DNA of 64,000 nucleotides, taken from the NCBI RefSeq assembly GCF_002018365.1, contig NZ_MVKX01000003.1, positions 62,001-126,000 of the forward strand. The letters run 5' to 3'. The DNA comes from Acinetobacter amyesii. GTDB lineage: Bacteria; Pseudomonadota; Gammaproteobacteria; Pseudomonadales; Moraxellaceae. Below the pieces are notes generated by a model. That model searched no databases, was not told the DNA's origin, and worked only from the letters and a program-made list of their open reading frames with translations. The translations under genes were made by a program, and so were the position numbers. Position 1 is the first letter of the stretch, and every line of letters starts with the position of its first letter. This document shows, piece by piece, positions 18,940 through 29,821 of this stretch.

Positions 18940-19281
18940 ATGATGAAGACGACGATTGCACGAACTGCATGTATTTTATCTAGCATGGCGTTTTGCCTGA
19001 CCAGTTTGGACCTTTCAGCGAAAGAATATTACAAATGGGTGGATGCTAAAGGCTCAACGCATTACACCACTACCCCTCCCCCAAAAAATGCGCAGCGTAA
19101 AGGTAAAGTGAATACCTATGGTGCAACAACGACTACGCAATCAACTCCAGTAAAAAACCAAGAAGAGGTTTCACGTGAAGCCGAACAGTCGAATGAACAA
19201 AATGAGCAACAAGCAGAACAACAACGCGAAGCCAATGCAGCACTCCGCCAAGCTCAAGCGGTAGCTGCCGCAGCACAATAA
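18940..19281 (+). CDS. DUF4124-domain secreted protein
   Basis: 113 residues from the ATG at 18940 (GGGA nine bases upstream; the adjacent ATG at 18943 is equally possible). The signal peptide ends about DLSAK. A short DUF4124 domain follows (EYYKWVDAKGSTHYTTTPP), the WxD-G--HYT motif shared by many small proteobacterial envelope proteins. The rest is a Thr-rich linker and a Gln/Glu/Ala-rich helix (about 70-113) that could form a coiled coil. The function of the domain is unknown. It stands alone ahead of leuS. Confidence 0.72.
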   Translation: MMKTTIARTACILSSMAFCLTSLDLSAKEYYKWVDAKGSTHYTTTPPPKNAQRKGKVNTYGATTTTQSTPVKNQEEVSREAEQSNEQNEQQAEQQREANAALRQAQAVAAAAQ

Positions 19282-19388
19282 TTCACGCCAAAGTCCTGCT
19301 ATATCAACTTAAATTATTTACATCTAGGCAGCATCGCAAAATTCACTCTAGGCGTATTTTGCGCTATGCTGTAGCACAAACTTTTTAA

Positions 19389-22031
<2,643 letters not shown>

Positions 22032-22040
22032 GAACCTTAA

Positions 22041-22139
22041 GCTCCTTCTCTTGCGCCATATATGGCTCAGGGAGAAGGTTGGGATGAGGGTTATTAATAA
22101 AACTCACCTCTCCCTAACCCTCTCCTAACAGGAGAGGGA
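22041..22139. repeat. Intergenic GGAGAGGG-type repeat, copy 1
   Basis: The element contains CCTTCTC...GAGAAGG and CCCTCTCCT-AAC-AGGAGAGGG inverted repeats joined by GGGATGAGGG. A related element lies at 42236-42325. It is probably a dispersed REP/MITE-like palindromic unit of this genome; no coding function. Confidence 0.7.
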
Positions 22140-22250
22140 ATATAAGGATTTCACAATTCCCAAACAAAGCCCGTTGCCAGTCAACGGGCTTTGACTTTAC
22201 AATCCACACAGGATTTCAACATTATCCCTTCGGGAAACAGAGGACACTTT

Positions 22251-22784
22251 ATGCACTTGGTTCAACGTGTTGCTGCAATTGTATTAACTATGGGCCTGAG
22301 CGCAGGCATGGTCGGTTGTGGTTTTCATTTAAAAGGCACCAACCCTGCTGCTGTACCTGTAGCCTATTCCAATATGCGATTGGCACTTCCTGAAGATACG
22401 GATGACTTACATGAAAAGTTAGCGATTTATTTAGGTTCTGCAGGCGTGCAATTGAGCAATAATCAAAATGCCTATGTCTTACATGTGTTGGATTACACTC
22501 CGCGTCGTTTAGAACTCAATGGTAAATTGGTTGAAACTTTATTGCGTTTGAATGTGACGTTCCAAATTGAAGATGCTCAAGGCAATCCTGTGACAGAACC
22601 ACGTACATTGATGGCAACACGTAGCTACCAATACGACGTTGCAACCGTGAACACCGATGACCAAGAAGAAAAATATTTAAAACAAGTGATTATTGATGAT
22701 ATTGCACAACAGATCGTGCGCCAAATTTCATCAAACCGCTTACCAAAAGCAAACCCACTGACTGCACCGACCAACGCTGAGTAA
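22251..22784 (+). CDS. lptE: LPS/LOS-assembly lipoprotein LptE
   Basis: 177 residues from the ATG at 22251 (AGAGGA seven bases before it); a TTG 20 codons earlier is not needed. The lipobox is GMVGCGF, followed by HLKG, as in LptE/RlpB. The body has the alternating alpha/beta pattern of the family (LHVLDYTPRRLELNGKL, TRSYQYDVATV). It plugs the LptD barrel in the outer membrane and takes part in lipooligosaccharide export. It lies between leuS and holA, its usual place, and is 9 bp from holA. Confidence 0.9.
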   Translation: MHLVQRVAAIVLTMGLSAGMVGCGFHLKGTNPAAVPVAYSNMRLALPEDTDDLHEKLAIYLGSAGVQLSNNQNAYVLHVLDYTPRRLELNGKLVETLLRLNVTFQIEDAQGNPVTEPRTLMATRSYQYDVATVNTDDQEEKYLKQVIIDDIAQQIVRQISSNRLPKANPLTAPTNAE

Positions 22785-22793
22785 TTTTGATTT

Positions 22794-23780
22794 ATGAAAC
22801 TTGACTATCTTCAGGCATTAAAACGTGTAGATGAAGCGCAAGGTGCCTGGGTGCTACATGGTCAAGAGCCATTACTTGAACAAAATCTCCTCGATGCATT
22901 TCGTAAGAGTTGGAACGCTCGAGAAATCGAGCGTCAACGTTATGACATTAGCTCTGCGTCCGATTGGAAAAATGTCTTTAATGCGTTAAACAGCTTGTCA
23001 TTATTTTCCAGTCAACTGGCAATTGAGGTACATGGCAGCATTAAACCCGATGCCAATGGGCTAAAACTGTTAAAAAGCTATTTGCAGCAAAATGAAAGCA
23101 ACTTGCTGCTCGTGGTAATGCCGAAGCAAGACAGTGCGAGTTTAAAGACCAGTTTCTTCCAAACCATTGATGCCAATGGGGTCAATGTTGCACTGACTGC
23201 AAACTATCCTAAAGATCGTCAGCAAATCTTAGCTACCGAGGCGCAAAAGCTCGGCATTCAACTCGCCAATGATGCTTGGCAATGGCTAGAACAGCATCAT
23301 GAGCACAACCTACTGGCTGCAAAAAATAGTTTAATGCGTGTCGCAGATACTTTTCCTGAAGCAGAGATGATTCAGATTGATCATCTGTACTCTTGCTTAC
23401 AAGATCAGTCACGCTACACCACCTACGATTTAAACGATGCAATGCTGCAAGGCAATTTGGCGCAATCAATAAAAATTTTTCAATATTTGATTGCCTCTGG
23501 TGAGCCAATGTCACTCATTTTATGGAGTATCAGCAAGGAAATGCGCTTGCTGATGCAACTGTTTGAGCAACCACAAAATGCCTTGCAAATTGGTATTTGG
23601 AAGACCAAAGTCGGGCTGTATCAACAAGCTTTACGTCGTTTAAATGCCAATGAGTTTTTGACTTGGCCTGCCCTACTATTACGTTTAGATGCCTCGATTA
23701 AAGGTTTGGGACATGAAAACCCAGAACATTTAGTGCAGCAAGCGATTGCCAGCTTATGTGGTCGAAAATTATTTTATTAA
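22794..23780 (+). CDS. holA: DNA polymerase III delta subunit
   Basis: 328 residues. The start MKLDYLQALKR followed by AWVLHGQEPLLEQNLLDAFRKSW is the delta-subunit N-terminal block. The central AAA-like domain and the C-terminal helical collar domain (SLILWSISKEMRLLMQLF) are as in the family. Delta opens the beta sliding clamp during loading. It begins 9 bp after lptE, in the same transcript. Confidence 0.94.
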   Translation: MKLDYLQALKRVDEAQGAWVLHGQEPLLEQNLLDAFRKSWNAREIERQRYDISSASDWKNVFNALNSLSLFSSQLAIEVHGSIKPDANGLKLLKSYLQQNESNLLLVVMPKQDSASLKTSFFQTIDANGVNVALTANYPKDRQQILATEAQKLGIQLANDAWQWLEQHHEHNLLAAKNSLMRVADTFPEAEMIQIDHLYSCLQDQSRYTTYDLNDAMLQGNLAQSIKIFQYLIASGEPMSLILWSISKEMRLLMQLFEQPQNALQIGIWKTKVGLYQQALRRLNANEFLTWPALLLRLDASIKGLGHENPEHLVQQAIASLCGRKLFY

Positions 23781-23924
23781 GATTTATCTTCGGTATTTTC
23801 AGCGCTCGATGATAAAAAATAGCTAAACGAATAATTCTCATTTACATTTGTTCAAAATATTCACAATTTATCCGTATTTAACTCTTATAATTCAAATAAC
23901 TTTCTTAACTCTTTACTGCCAATC

Positions 23925-25277
23925 ATGCCAAAAATAAAACCAGCAAAATTGATCGTAGCCATCATCGCTGCTCTGGCGATCGCTGTCACAGCATGGCATT
24001 TTTTAAAACCGAAACAAGAGCAACCGCAGTACATTACGGCTGAAGTCAGTCGTGGGGATATCGAAAACTCAGTGCTTGCAACTGGTGTGCTTGAAGCAAC
24101 CAAAATGGTCAGCGTTGGTGCGCAGGTTTCAGGTCAGGTTAAAAAAATGTATGTGCAACTTGGCGATGAAGTGAAACAAGGTCAATTGATTGCACAAATC
24201 GATTCGGTACGTCAGGAAAATGACCTTAAAACAGCCGAAGCCAGTATTAAAAATCAACAAGCGCAATTGGCAGTAAAAAATGCAAATTTAGCCAAAGTCG
24301 ATGCTGAATATAAGCGTCAGCAAGCGATGTACGCTCAAGATGCGACTAGTCGTGCAGAACTAGAATCTGCGCTAGCAAGTTATAAAACTGCGCAAGCTGA
24401 TATTGCAGCCATTAATGCACAAATCGAACAATCACGTTTAACTTTAGCGACTGCAAAAGAAGACTTAGGCTATACACAGATTGTTGCACCTATGGATGGA
24501 ACCATCGTGGCGATTGTGACTGAAGAAGGTCAAACCGTAAACGCCAACCAAAGTGCGCCAACCATTGTGAAATTGGCAAAACTCGACACCATGACCATTA
24601 AAGCTGAAATTTCTGAAGCCGATGTCATGAAAGTTCAAGAAGGCCAAAATGTTTACTTTACGACGTTGGGCGACAGTGAAACAAAACACTATGCTACCCT
24701 GCGCCAAGTTGAACCTGCGCCAAACTCAATTAACACCGAAAGCAACAGCAATACCTCTTCGTCTTCAAGTACTGCGGTTTACTACAACGCGCTATTTGAT
24801 GTCCCGAATGCAGACGGCAAATTGCGTATCGATATGACCGCTCAGGTGTATATCATTTTAGACGAAGCCAAGAATGTCTTGACTGTCCCTGCTGCAGCCG
24901 TACAAACCTCGAACCGTCCACAACGTAGCCGAAATAATACGTCTACCGATGGTCAATCTGCTGATAAAAATGCCAACGCAGAAGCAAAATCGAACAAAAA
25001 CAATCCAAATCGCCCTAAACGTTTAGAACTGACTGAAGCTGAAAAAGCATTGGTCAAACAAGGTAAAGCGAGCGTTGCCATGGTGCGTGTATTGCAAGCG
25101 GATGGTTCTGCGCATCCTCAACCTGTATTACTTGGTTTAAATAACCGTGTGACCGCACAAGTGATCCGTGGCTTAAAACAAGGTGACAAAGTCGTGATTG
25201 CCGACGGTTCAGATACCTCTAATGATTCAGCGAAACGCAGCAACCGTGGTGGTGCTGGCGGCCCAATGAGAATGTAA
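23925..25277 (+). CDS. macA: MacA-type periplasmic adaptor of a tripartite exporter
   Basis: 450 residues. An N-terminal membrane anchor ([19 protein letters not shown]) is followed by a biotinyl-lipoyl half-motif ([31 protein letters not shown]), an alpha-helical hairpin (about 85-180), the second lipoyl half ([15 protein letters not shown]) and beta-barrel plus membrane-proximal domains. Two low-complexity inserts (Ser/Asn-rich about 270-282; Asn/Lys/Arg-rich about 328-370) make it longer than E. coli MacA. It links MacB to the outer-membrane factor. The stop overlaps the macB start (TAATG). The substrate is unknown. Confidence 0.88.
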   Translation: MPKIKPAKLIVAIIAALAIAVTAWHFLKPKQEQPQYITAEVSRGDIENSVLATGVLEATKMVSVGAQVSGQVKKMYVQLGDEVKQGQLIAQIDSVRQENDLKTAEASIKNQQAQLAVKNANLAKVDAEYKRQQAMYAQDATSRAELESALASYKTAQADIAAINAQIEQSRLTLATAKEDLGYTQIVAPMDGTIVAIVTEEGQTVNANQSAPTIVKLAKLDTMTIKAEISEADVMKVQEGQNVYFTTLGDSETKHYATLRQVEPAPNSINTESNSNTSSSSSTAVYYNALFDVPNADGKLRIDMTAQVYIILDEAKNVLTVPAAAVQTSNRPQRSRNNTSTDGQSADKNANAEAKSNKNNPNRPKRLELTEAEKALVKQGKASVAMVRVLQADGSAHPQPVLLGLNNRVTAQVIRGLKQGDKVVIADGSDTSNDSAKRSNRGGAGGPMRM

Positions 25278-27259
25278 TGATGAGTCAAAATCAGACGCCT
25301 CTACTCGAGGTCAAGAATCTGACTCGTGAATTCCCTGCCGGTGAAAGCACAGTCCAGATTCTAAAAGGGGTTAATCTTGAGATTTACCCAGGTGAACTGG
25401 TGGCGATTGTAGGTCAGTCCGGTTCTGGTAAATCCACCCTCATGAACATTTTGGGGTGTTTAGATAAGCCAACCAATGGCAGTTACAAGGTCAAGGGGCG
25501 TGAAACCCGTGAACTTGAACCTGATGAACTGGCACAGTTACGCCGTGAATATTTTGGCTTTATTTTCCAGCGTTATCACTTACTCGGTGATTTAAATGCT
25601 GCTGGTAACGTTGAAGTTCCCGCGATCTATGCCGGTGCAGATGCAACCGAACGCAATGCACGTGCCAAGCAACTGCTGACCGACCTAGGACTGGGTGAAA
25701 AAACCCAAAACCGTCCGAGTCAACTTTCGGGTGGTCAGCAACAACGTGTGTCGATTGCACGTGCCCTCATGAATGGTGGCGATGTTATTCTTGCCGATGA
25801 ACCCACCGGTGCATTAGATAAGAATAGTGGTATTGAAGTAATGCGGATTTTGCGCGAACTCAATGCCAAAGGTCATACCATTATTTTGGTCACGCACGAC
25901 CATAATGTTGCAAAAAATGCGACTCGAATTATTGAAATTTCAGACGGTAACATCATTTCAGATCAACCCAATGTGCCTGATACAGATGATGAACCTTTAG
26001 AAAAGCAACAACTCGTTCCAAATACCCAGAAAAAAACCTCGAGCTGGCGCTCAGCCGTTGACCGTCTAGGTGAAGCATTCCGTATGGCGATCCTTGCCAT
26101 GAATGCACACCGGATGCGGACCTTTCTCACCATGCTCGGGATTATTATCGGTATTGCGTCTGTGGTATCCGTGGTGGCCTTGGGTAATGGTTCGCAAAAG
26201 CAGATTTTAGAAAATATCAGCAGCTTGGGAACCAATACCATTACGGTTTATCAAGGTCGCGGCTTTGGTGATAATTCCAGATCATCCCAAGCCAAAACAT
26301 TGATTCCTGCCGATGCAACGGCCCTTGCTGAGCAGCCTTATGTCGATGGTGTTAGTCCTTCAGTCAATTCATCTGTCACAGCACGTTTTAAAGACACAGA
26401 AGCGTCGACCACAGTGAATGGCGTGAGTGAAGATTTCTTCTATGTCAAAGGAATGAACTTCGCTTCGGGTCAGCCTTTTGATAAAGAAAGTGTGACTGAG
26501 CAAGCACAAGATGTGGTGATTGATAGTAATACTAAAAATACCTTCTTTGCAGATGGCACCAACCCTGTGGGTCAAGTCATTTTATTAGGCAGTGTGCCGA
26601 GCCGTATCATTGGCGTGATCGAAGAACAAAAAAGCATGATGGGTAACTCAGATAGCCTGAATGTGTATTTGCCCTATTCAACGGTCATGAGTCGTATGCT
26701 AGGTCAGTCGAACGTACGTAGCATCATTGTCCGAGTGAAAGATGAATACCCAAGTGCCGCTGCTGAAAACGCCATATTAAACTTGTTGGTGCAACGTCAT
26801 GGCGCGCAAGATGTCTTTACACAGAACTCCGATAGTATCCGGGAAACCATTCAACAAACAACTGCAACAATGACTTTACTGGTTTCAGCGATTGCGGTGA
26901 TTTCATTGATCGTCGGTGGTATTGGGGTCATGAACATTATGTTGGTTTCTGTGACTGAGCGTACCCAAGAAATTGGTGTACGTATGGCCGTGGGTGCCCG
27001 TCAAAGTGACATTTTACAGCAGTTCCTGATTGAGGCGGTGTTGGTGTGTATCTTAGGCGGTGTGCTTGGGGTTTTATTATCTTTAGGTATTGGACAATTG
27101 ATTAGTCATTTTGCCGGTGGAACATTCCAAATGGCCTACTCAACGACATCTATCGTTGCTGCATTTGTCTGCTCAAGTATGATTGGTATTGTGTTTGGCT
27201 TTATACCTGCACGTAATGCCGCACAGCTAAACCCTGTCGATGCGCTTTCTCGCGAATAA
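25277..27259 (+). CDS. macB: MacB-type ABC exporter (ATPase plus permease)
   Basis: 660 residues. The N-terminal ATPase has Walker [10 protein letters not shown] (about 46-54), signature LSGGQQQR, Walker [13 protein letters not shown] and the H-loop THD. A membrane segment follows at about 285, then a periplasmic MacB_PCD domain (about 300-530) and three FtsX-type C-terminal membrane helices. MacB acts as a mechanotransmitter, pushing periplasmic substrates (macrolides, lipopeptides, toxins) into the outer-membrane channel. It lies between the adaptor and channel genes in one operon. Confidence 0.93.
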   Translation: MMSQNQTPLLEVKNLTREFPAGESTVQILKGVNLEIYPGELVAIVGQSGSGKSTLMNILGCLDKPTNGSYKVKGRETRELEPDELAQLRREYFGFIFQRYHLLGDLNAAGNVEVPAIYAGADATERNARAKQLLTDLGLGEKTQNRPSQLSGGQQQRVSIARALMNGGDVILADEPTGALDKNSGIEVMRILRELNAKGHTIILVTHDHNVAKNATRIIEISDGNIISDQPNVPDTDDEPLEKQQLVPNTQKKTSSWRSAVDRLGEAFRMAILAMNAHRMRTFLTMLGIIIGIASVVSVVALGNGSQKQILENISSLGTNTITVYQGRGFGDNSRSSQAKTLIPADATALAEQPYVDGVSPSVNSSVTARFKDTEASTTVNGVSEDFFYVKGMNFASGQPFDKESVTEQAQDVVIDSNTKNTFFADGTNPVGQVILLGSVPSRIIGVIEEQKSMMGNSDSLNVYLPYSTVMSRMLGQSNVRSIIVRVKDEYPSAAAENAILNLLVQRHGAQDVFTQNSDSIRETIQQTTATMTLLVSAIAVISLIVGGIGVMNIMLVSVTERTQEIGVRMAVGARQSDILQQFLIEAVLVCILGGVLGVLLSLGIGQLISHFAGGTFQMAYSTTSIVAAFVCSSMIGIVFGFIPARNAAQLNPVDALSRE

Positions 27260-27266
27260 GGAAATA

Positions 27267-28673
27267 ATGATGCAAATGACGTTAACTAAACTTGCAAGTG
27301 CCTTCATTCTCGGAAGTAGCTTAGTCGGCTGTGCCGCTGTGGTTAAGACGCCGTATGAAGCCCCTGTAACACAAATCCCGACGCAATTTCAAAATGCGAA
27401 AGCCATGAGTCAGCAAGTTCATGCCGATACTTATGCTGACCAATGGTGGACATTGTTTAATGATGCTCAATTGAACCAGTTGGTGAATCAAGTTTTAGCT
27501 GCCAATACAGACCTTGCTGTTGCAGGTATTAATTTACAGCAAGCTCGACTAAAAGCTGGTTTGGCTGAGAATCAGCAAGAGCCACGCGTTAGTTCAGGTG
27601 TTTCGACTGGACATAACTTTGACCTTAACTCAGGTGATGATTCCTCAAAAGGTGTATCACTCAGTGGTGGCGTCAGTTATGAAGTAGATTTATTTGGTCG
27701 TTTGGCTAGCCAGACTGAGGCCGCAAAATGGGAAGCTTTAGCAACTGAACAAGACCTGCAAGCCACTGCCCAAAGCTTGATTGCAACAACAGCAAACCTA
27801 TATTGGCAACTTGGCTATTTAAATGAGCGCTACAGTATTGCGCAGCAAAACTTAGCCAGTACGCAAAAAACCTATGACTTGGTCAAGGTGCAATATAAAG
27901 CTGGTGCTGTGTCAGGTTTAGATCTAACGCAAGCGGAACAGTCGGTCCAAAGTCAAAAAGCGACCTTAAGCCAAATTGCCCAACAAAAAGTGGAAACACG
28001 TACTGCATTGGCTGTGTTATTGCATCAACCTGTGCAACAACTGAATATTTCAGAGCCGCAACGTTTACCTCGAATTGCATTACCGACGATTGCAGCAGGT
28101 TTACCTGCCGAGTTATTGTCTCGCCGTCCAGATTTACAAGCGAGCGAATTAAGATTACGTAAAGCTTTGGCAAATAAAGATGCAACGAAAGCGAGTTACT
28201 ATCCTTCGATTAGTTTAACTGGCAGTTTAGGTTCGAGCAGTACCTCTTTGAGTAACTTATTGCAAAACCCCGCTTTGGCTTTGGGTGCAAGTTTAAGTTT
28301 ACCTTTCTTGCAATATAACGATATGAAGAAAGACCTTGCGATTAGTGATTTGGATTATGAAAAATCTATTATTCAATATCGTCAGACCTTGTATCAGGCT
28401 TTTGCCGATGTGGAAAATGCGCTATCCAATCGTACTGAGTTAAGTCAACAAGTTGCTTTGCAAGAGCGTAATGTGCAGCTTGCAGAAAAGACTGAGCGTT
28501 TGACTGAGGTTCGTTATCGTAATGGTGCAATTGCGTTGAAAAACTTGCTGGATGCACAGGAGACCACACGTAATGCGCGACTGTCTTTGGTTCAAACCAA
28601 GCAGAGTCAATATAATGCTTATGTGACTTTAATGCAGGCGTTGGGTGGCAGTCCGATTCAGCAGTTGCCTTAA
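27267..28673 (+). CDS. Outer-membrane factor lipoprotein of the MacAB system (NodT/TolC family)
   Basis: 468 residues from the ATG at 27267 (AAGGAA just before it; the next codon is also ATG). The lipobox is GSSLVGCAA. Two tandem OEP domains follow (WWTLFNDAQLNQLVNQVLAAN... and LLSRRPDLQASELRLRKALA), the NodT/OprM pattern. It forms the trimeric exit duct. It begins 7 bp after macB and is closed by a strong terminator, so the operon is macA-macB-outer membrane factor. Confidence 0.9.
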   Translation: MMQMTLTKLASAFILGSSLVGCAAVVKTPYEAPVTQIPTQFQNAKAMSQQVHADTYADQWWTLFNDAQLNQLVNQVLAANTDLAVAGINLQQARLKAGLAENQQEPRVSSGVSTGHNFDLNSGDDSSKGVSLSGGVSYEVDLFGRLASQTEAAKWEALATEQDLQATAQSLIATTANLYWQLGYLNERYSIAQQNLASTQKTYDLVKVQYKAGAVSGLDLTQAEQSVQSQKATLSQIAQQKVETRTALAVLLHQPVQQLNISEPQRLPRIALPTIAAGLPAELLSRRPDLQASELRLRKALANKDATKASYYPSISLTGSLGSSSTSLSNLLQNPALALGASLSLPFLQYNDMKKDLAISDLDYEKSIIQYRQTLYQAFADVENALSNRTELSQQVALQERNVQLAEKTERLTEVRYRNGAIALKNLLDAQETTRNARLSLVQTKQSQYNAYVTLMQALGGSPIQQLP

Positions 28674-28683
28674 GTTCGATATT

Positions 28684-28708
28684 AAAAAAGCCCTGAGGGG
28701 CTTTTTTT
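28684..28708 (+). terminator. Terminator of the macAB operon
   Basis: AAAAAAGCCC, a 4-nt loop and GGGCTTTTTTT form a perfect stem with a T-run, 10 bp after the outer-membrane-factor stop codon. Confidence 0.9.
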
Positions 28709-28769
28709 ACATCTAAAGGGTTTAAATAACAAAAACTCTCTTTTTGAGATATTAAATTTGCTTTATTCT

Positions 28770-28796
28770 TTGACAATATTTTAACAACTCTATAAT
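28770..28796 (+). promoter_or_regulatory. Near-consensus promoter of the FGE-like lipoprotein gene
   Basis: TTGACA at 28770-28775 and TATAAT at 28791-28796 are both perfect hexamers, with a short 15-bp spacer. The expected transcription start (about 28803) is only about four bases before the ATG at 28807, so the message would be nearly leaderless. Confidence 0.6.
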
Positions 28797-28806
28797 TTTA
28801 AAGAAT

Positions 28807-29817
28807 ATGATCAATCGAAATTTAGCCATTATTTTACTATCTACTTTTGCTTTAAGTGCTTGTGCAAAAAGTGCGAATGAGCCACAAACTCCTTCTAATA
28901 ATCAAAAAAGTGCTTCTCCTGAGCTACAATCCAAAATTCAAAAACTGGTTGAAAAAACTAAAAGAAATATGATTTTTGTGGAAGGTGGCGAATATCTGAT
29001 GGGCGATTTTGGTCGAGTTACCTCTGAACTTGAAAAGACCGTTCCAAATAGTGCTGCTGTTAAAAATCCAAAAGGCAATACTCAAAAAATAGAAAACCTC
29101 CCGTTTATTCCGACCACTAAAGGATATAACTTACATAAAGTCATTCTTGATAATTTCAGCATGAATGCTTATAAAACCACGATCAACGATTACAACCTGT
29201 TTGCTCAGACTAAAGGCTATCCTTTAATCCAGACAATTCTTTACAAGCCTGAAATACTAGATGAAATTGCTGCTGGCGTATCTTGGTATCAAGGTAAGGA
29301 ATATTGCAACTGGCTTGGTGAGCAAGTTGGGGTACCTATGGATTTACCAACAGAGGCTCAATGGGAATATGCTGCACGTAATAAAGGTCAATATATTCTA
29401 TTTGCAACTAATAATGGTAAAATAATACAAAATTCAAACGTTTGGAGTTTAGATAAATTTCATCAATACAGGCAAAAATATGTTCCTGATACCGCTTTGA
29501 TTTTACCAATTTTAGGAAAAAACCCACCAACACCACTAGGCTTTTATGATTTAATCACAAGTAACTATGAGTGGATGAATGACTGGTATACTGAAGAATA
29601 TATGACTACACCTGTTAAAAATCCTCAAGGCCCACAATCAGGCGTAGAGAAGGTATTACGCAGTTCTCCACCAATGGGGGCTGATAATCTTGCCATGATG
29701 GGAGGAATGACAGTGATACGTACAAAAGCGCTCCCTAAAAAAAATCCTGAAGATGAATTTAGTTATCTTGAAACTTCTGTACGGTGCGTTGCAAATACAA
29801 TAAAGCCAATCAAGTGA
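28807..29817 (+). CDS. FGE-sulfatase-fold lipoprotein without catalytic cysteines; candidate T6SS immunity protein
   Basis: 336 residues, lipobox ALSACAKS (Cys19). The formylglycine-generating-enzyme fold is recognisable: FVEGGEYLMG, VSWYQGKEYCNWLG, LPTEAQWEYAAR, LGFYDLITSNYEWMNDWY and a C-terminal SVRCVAN. The RGGSW block is replaced by LRSSPPMG, and the paired active-site cysteines of true FGE are absent, so oxidase activity is unlikely. It points towards the putative effector gene; the two stop codons are about five bases apart. A periplasm-facing lipoprotein beside a VgrG-coupled large protein fits an immunity role, which is inference. The gene is A+T-rich with its own promoter. Confidence 0.7.
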   Translation: MINRNLAIILLSTFALSACAKSANEPQTPSNNQKSASPELQSKIQKLVEKTKRNMIFVEGGEYLMGDFGRVTSELEKTVPNSAAVKNPKGNTQKIENLPFIPTTKGYNLHKVILDNFSMNAYKTTINDYNLFAQTKGYPLIQTILYKPEILDEIAAGVSWYQGKEYCNWLGEQVGVPMDLPTEAQWEYAARNKGQYILFATNNGKIIQNSNVWSLDKFHQYRQKYVPDTALILPILGKNPPTPLGFYDLITSNYEWMNDWYTEEYMTTPVKNPQGPQSGVEKVLRSSPPMGADNLAMMGGMTVIRTKALPKKNPEDEFSYLETSVRCVANTIKPIK

Positions 29818-29821
29818 GATA

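Noticed and set aside
28369..28776. 135-codon minus-strand frame over the outer-membrane-factor end and terminator
   Set aside because: It reads through a strong terminator hairpin and lies opposite conserved coding sequence; no family resemblance.
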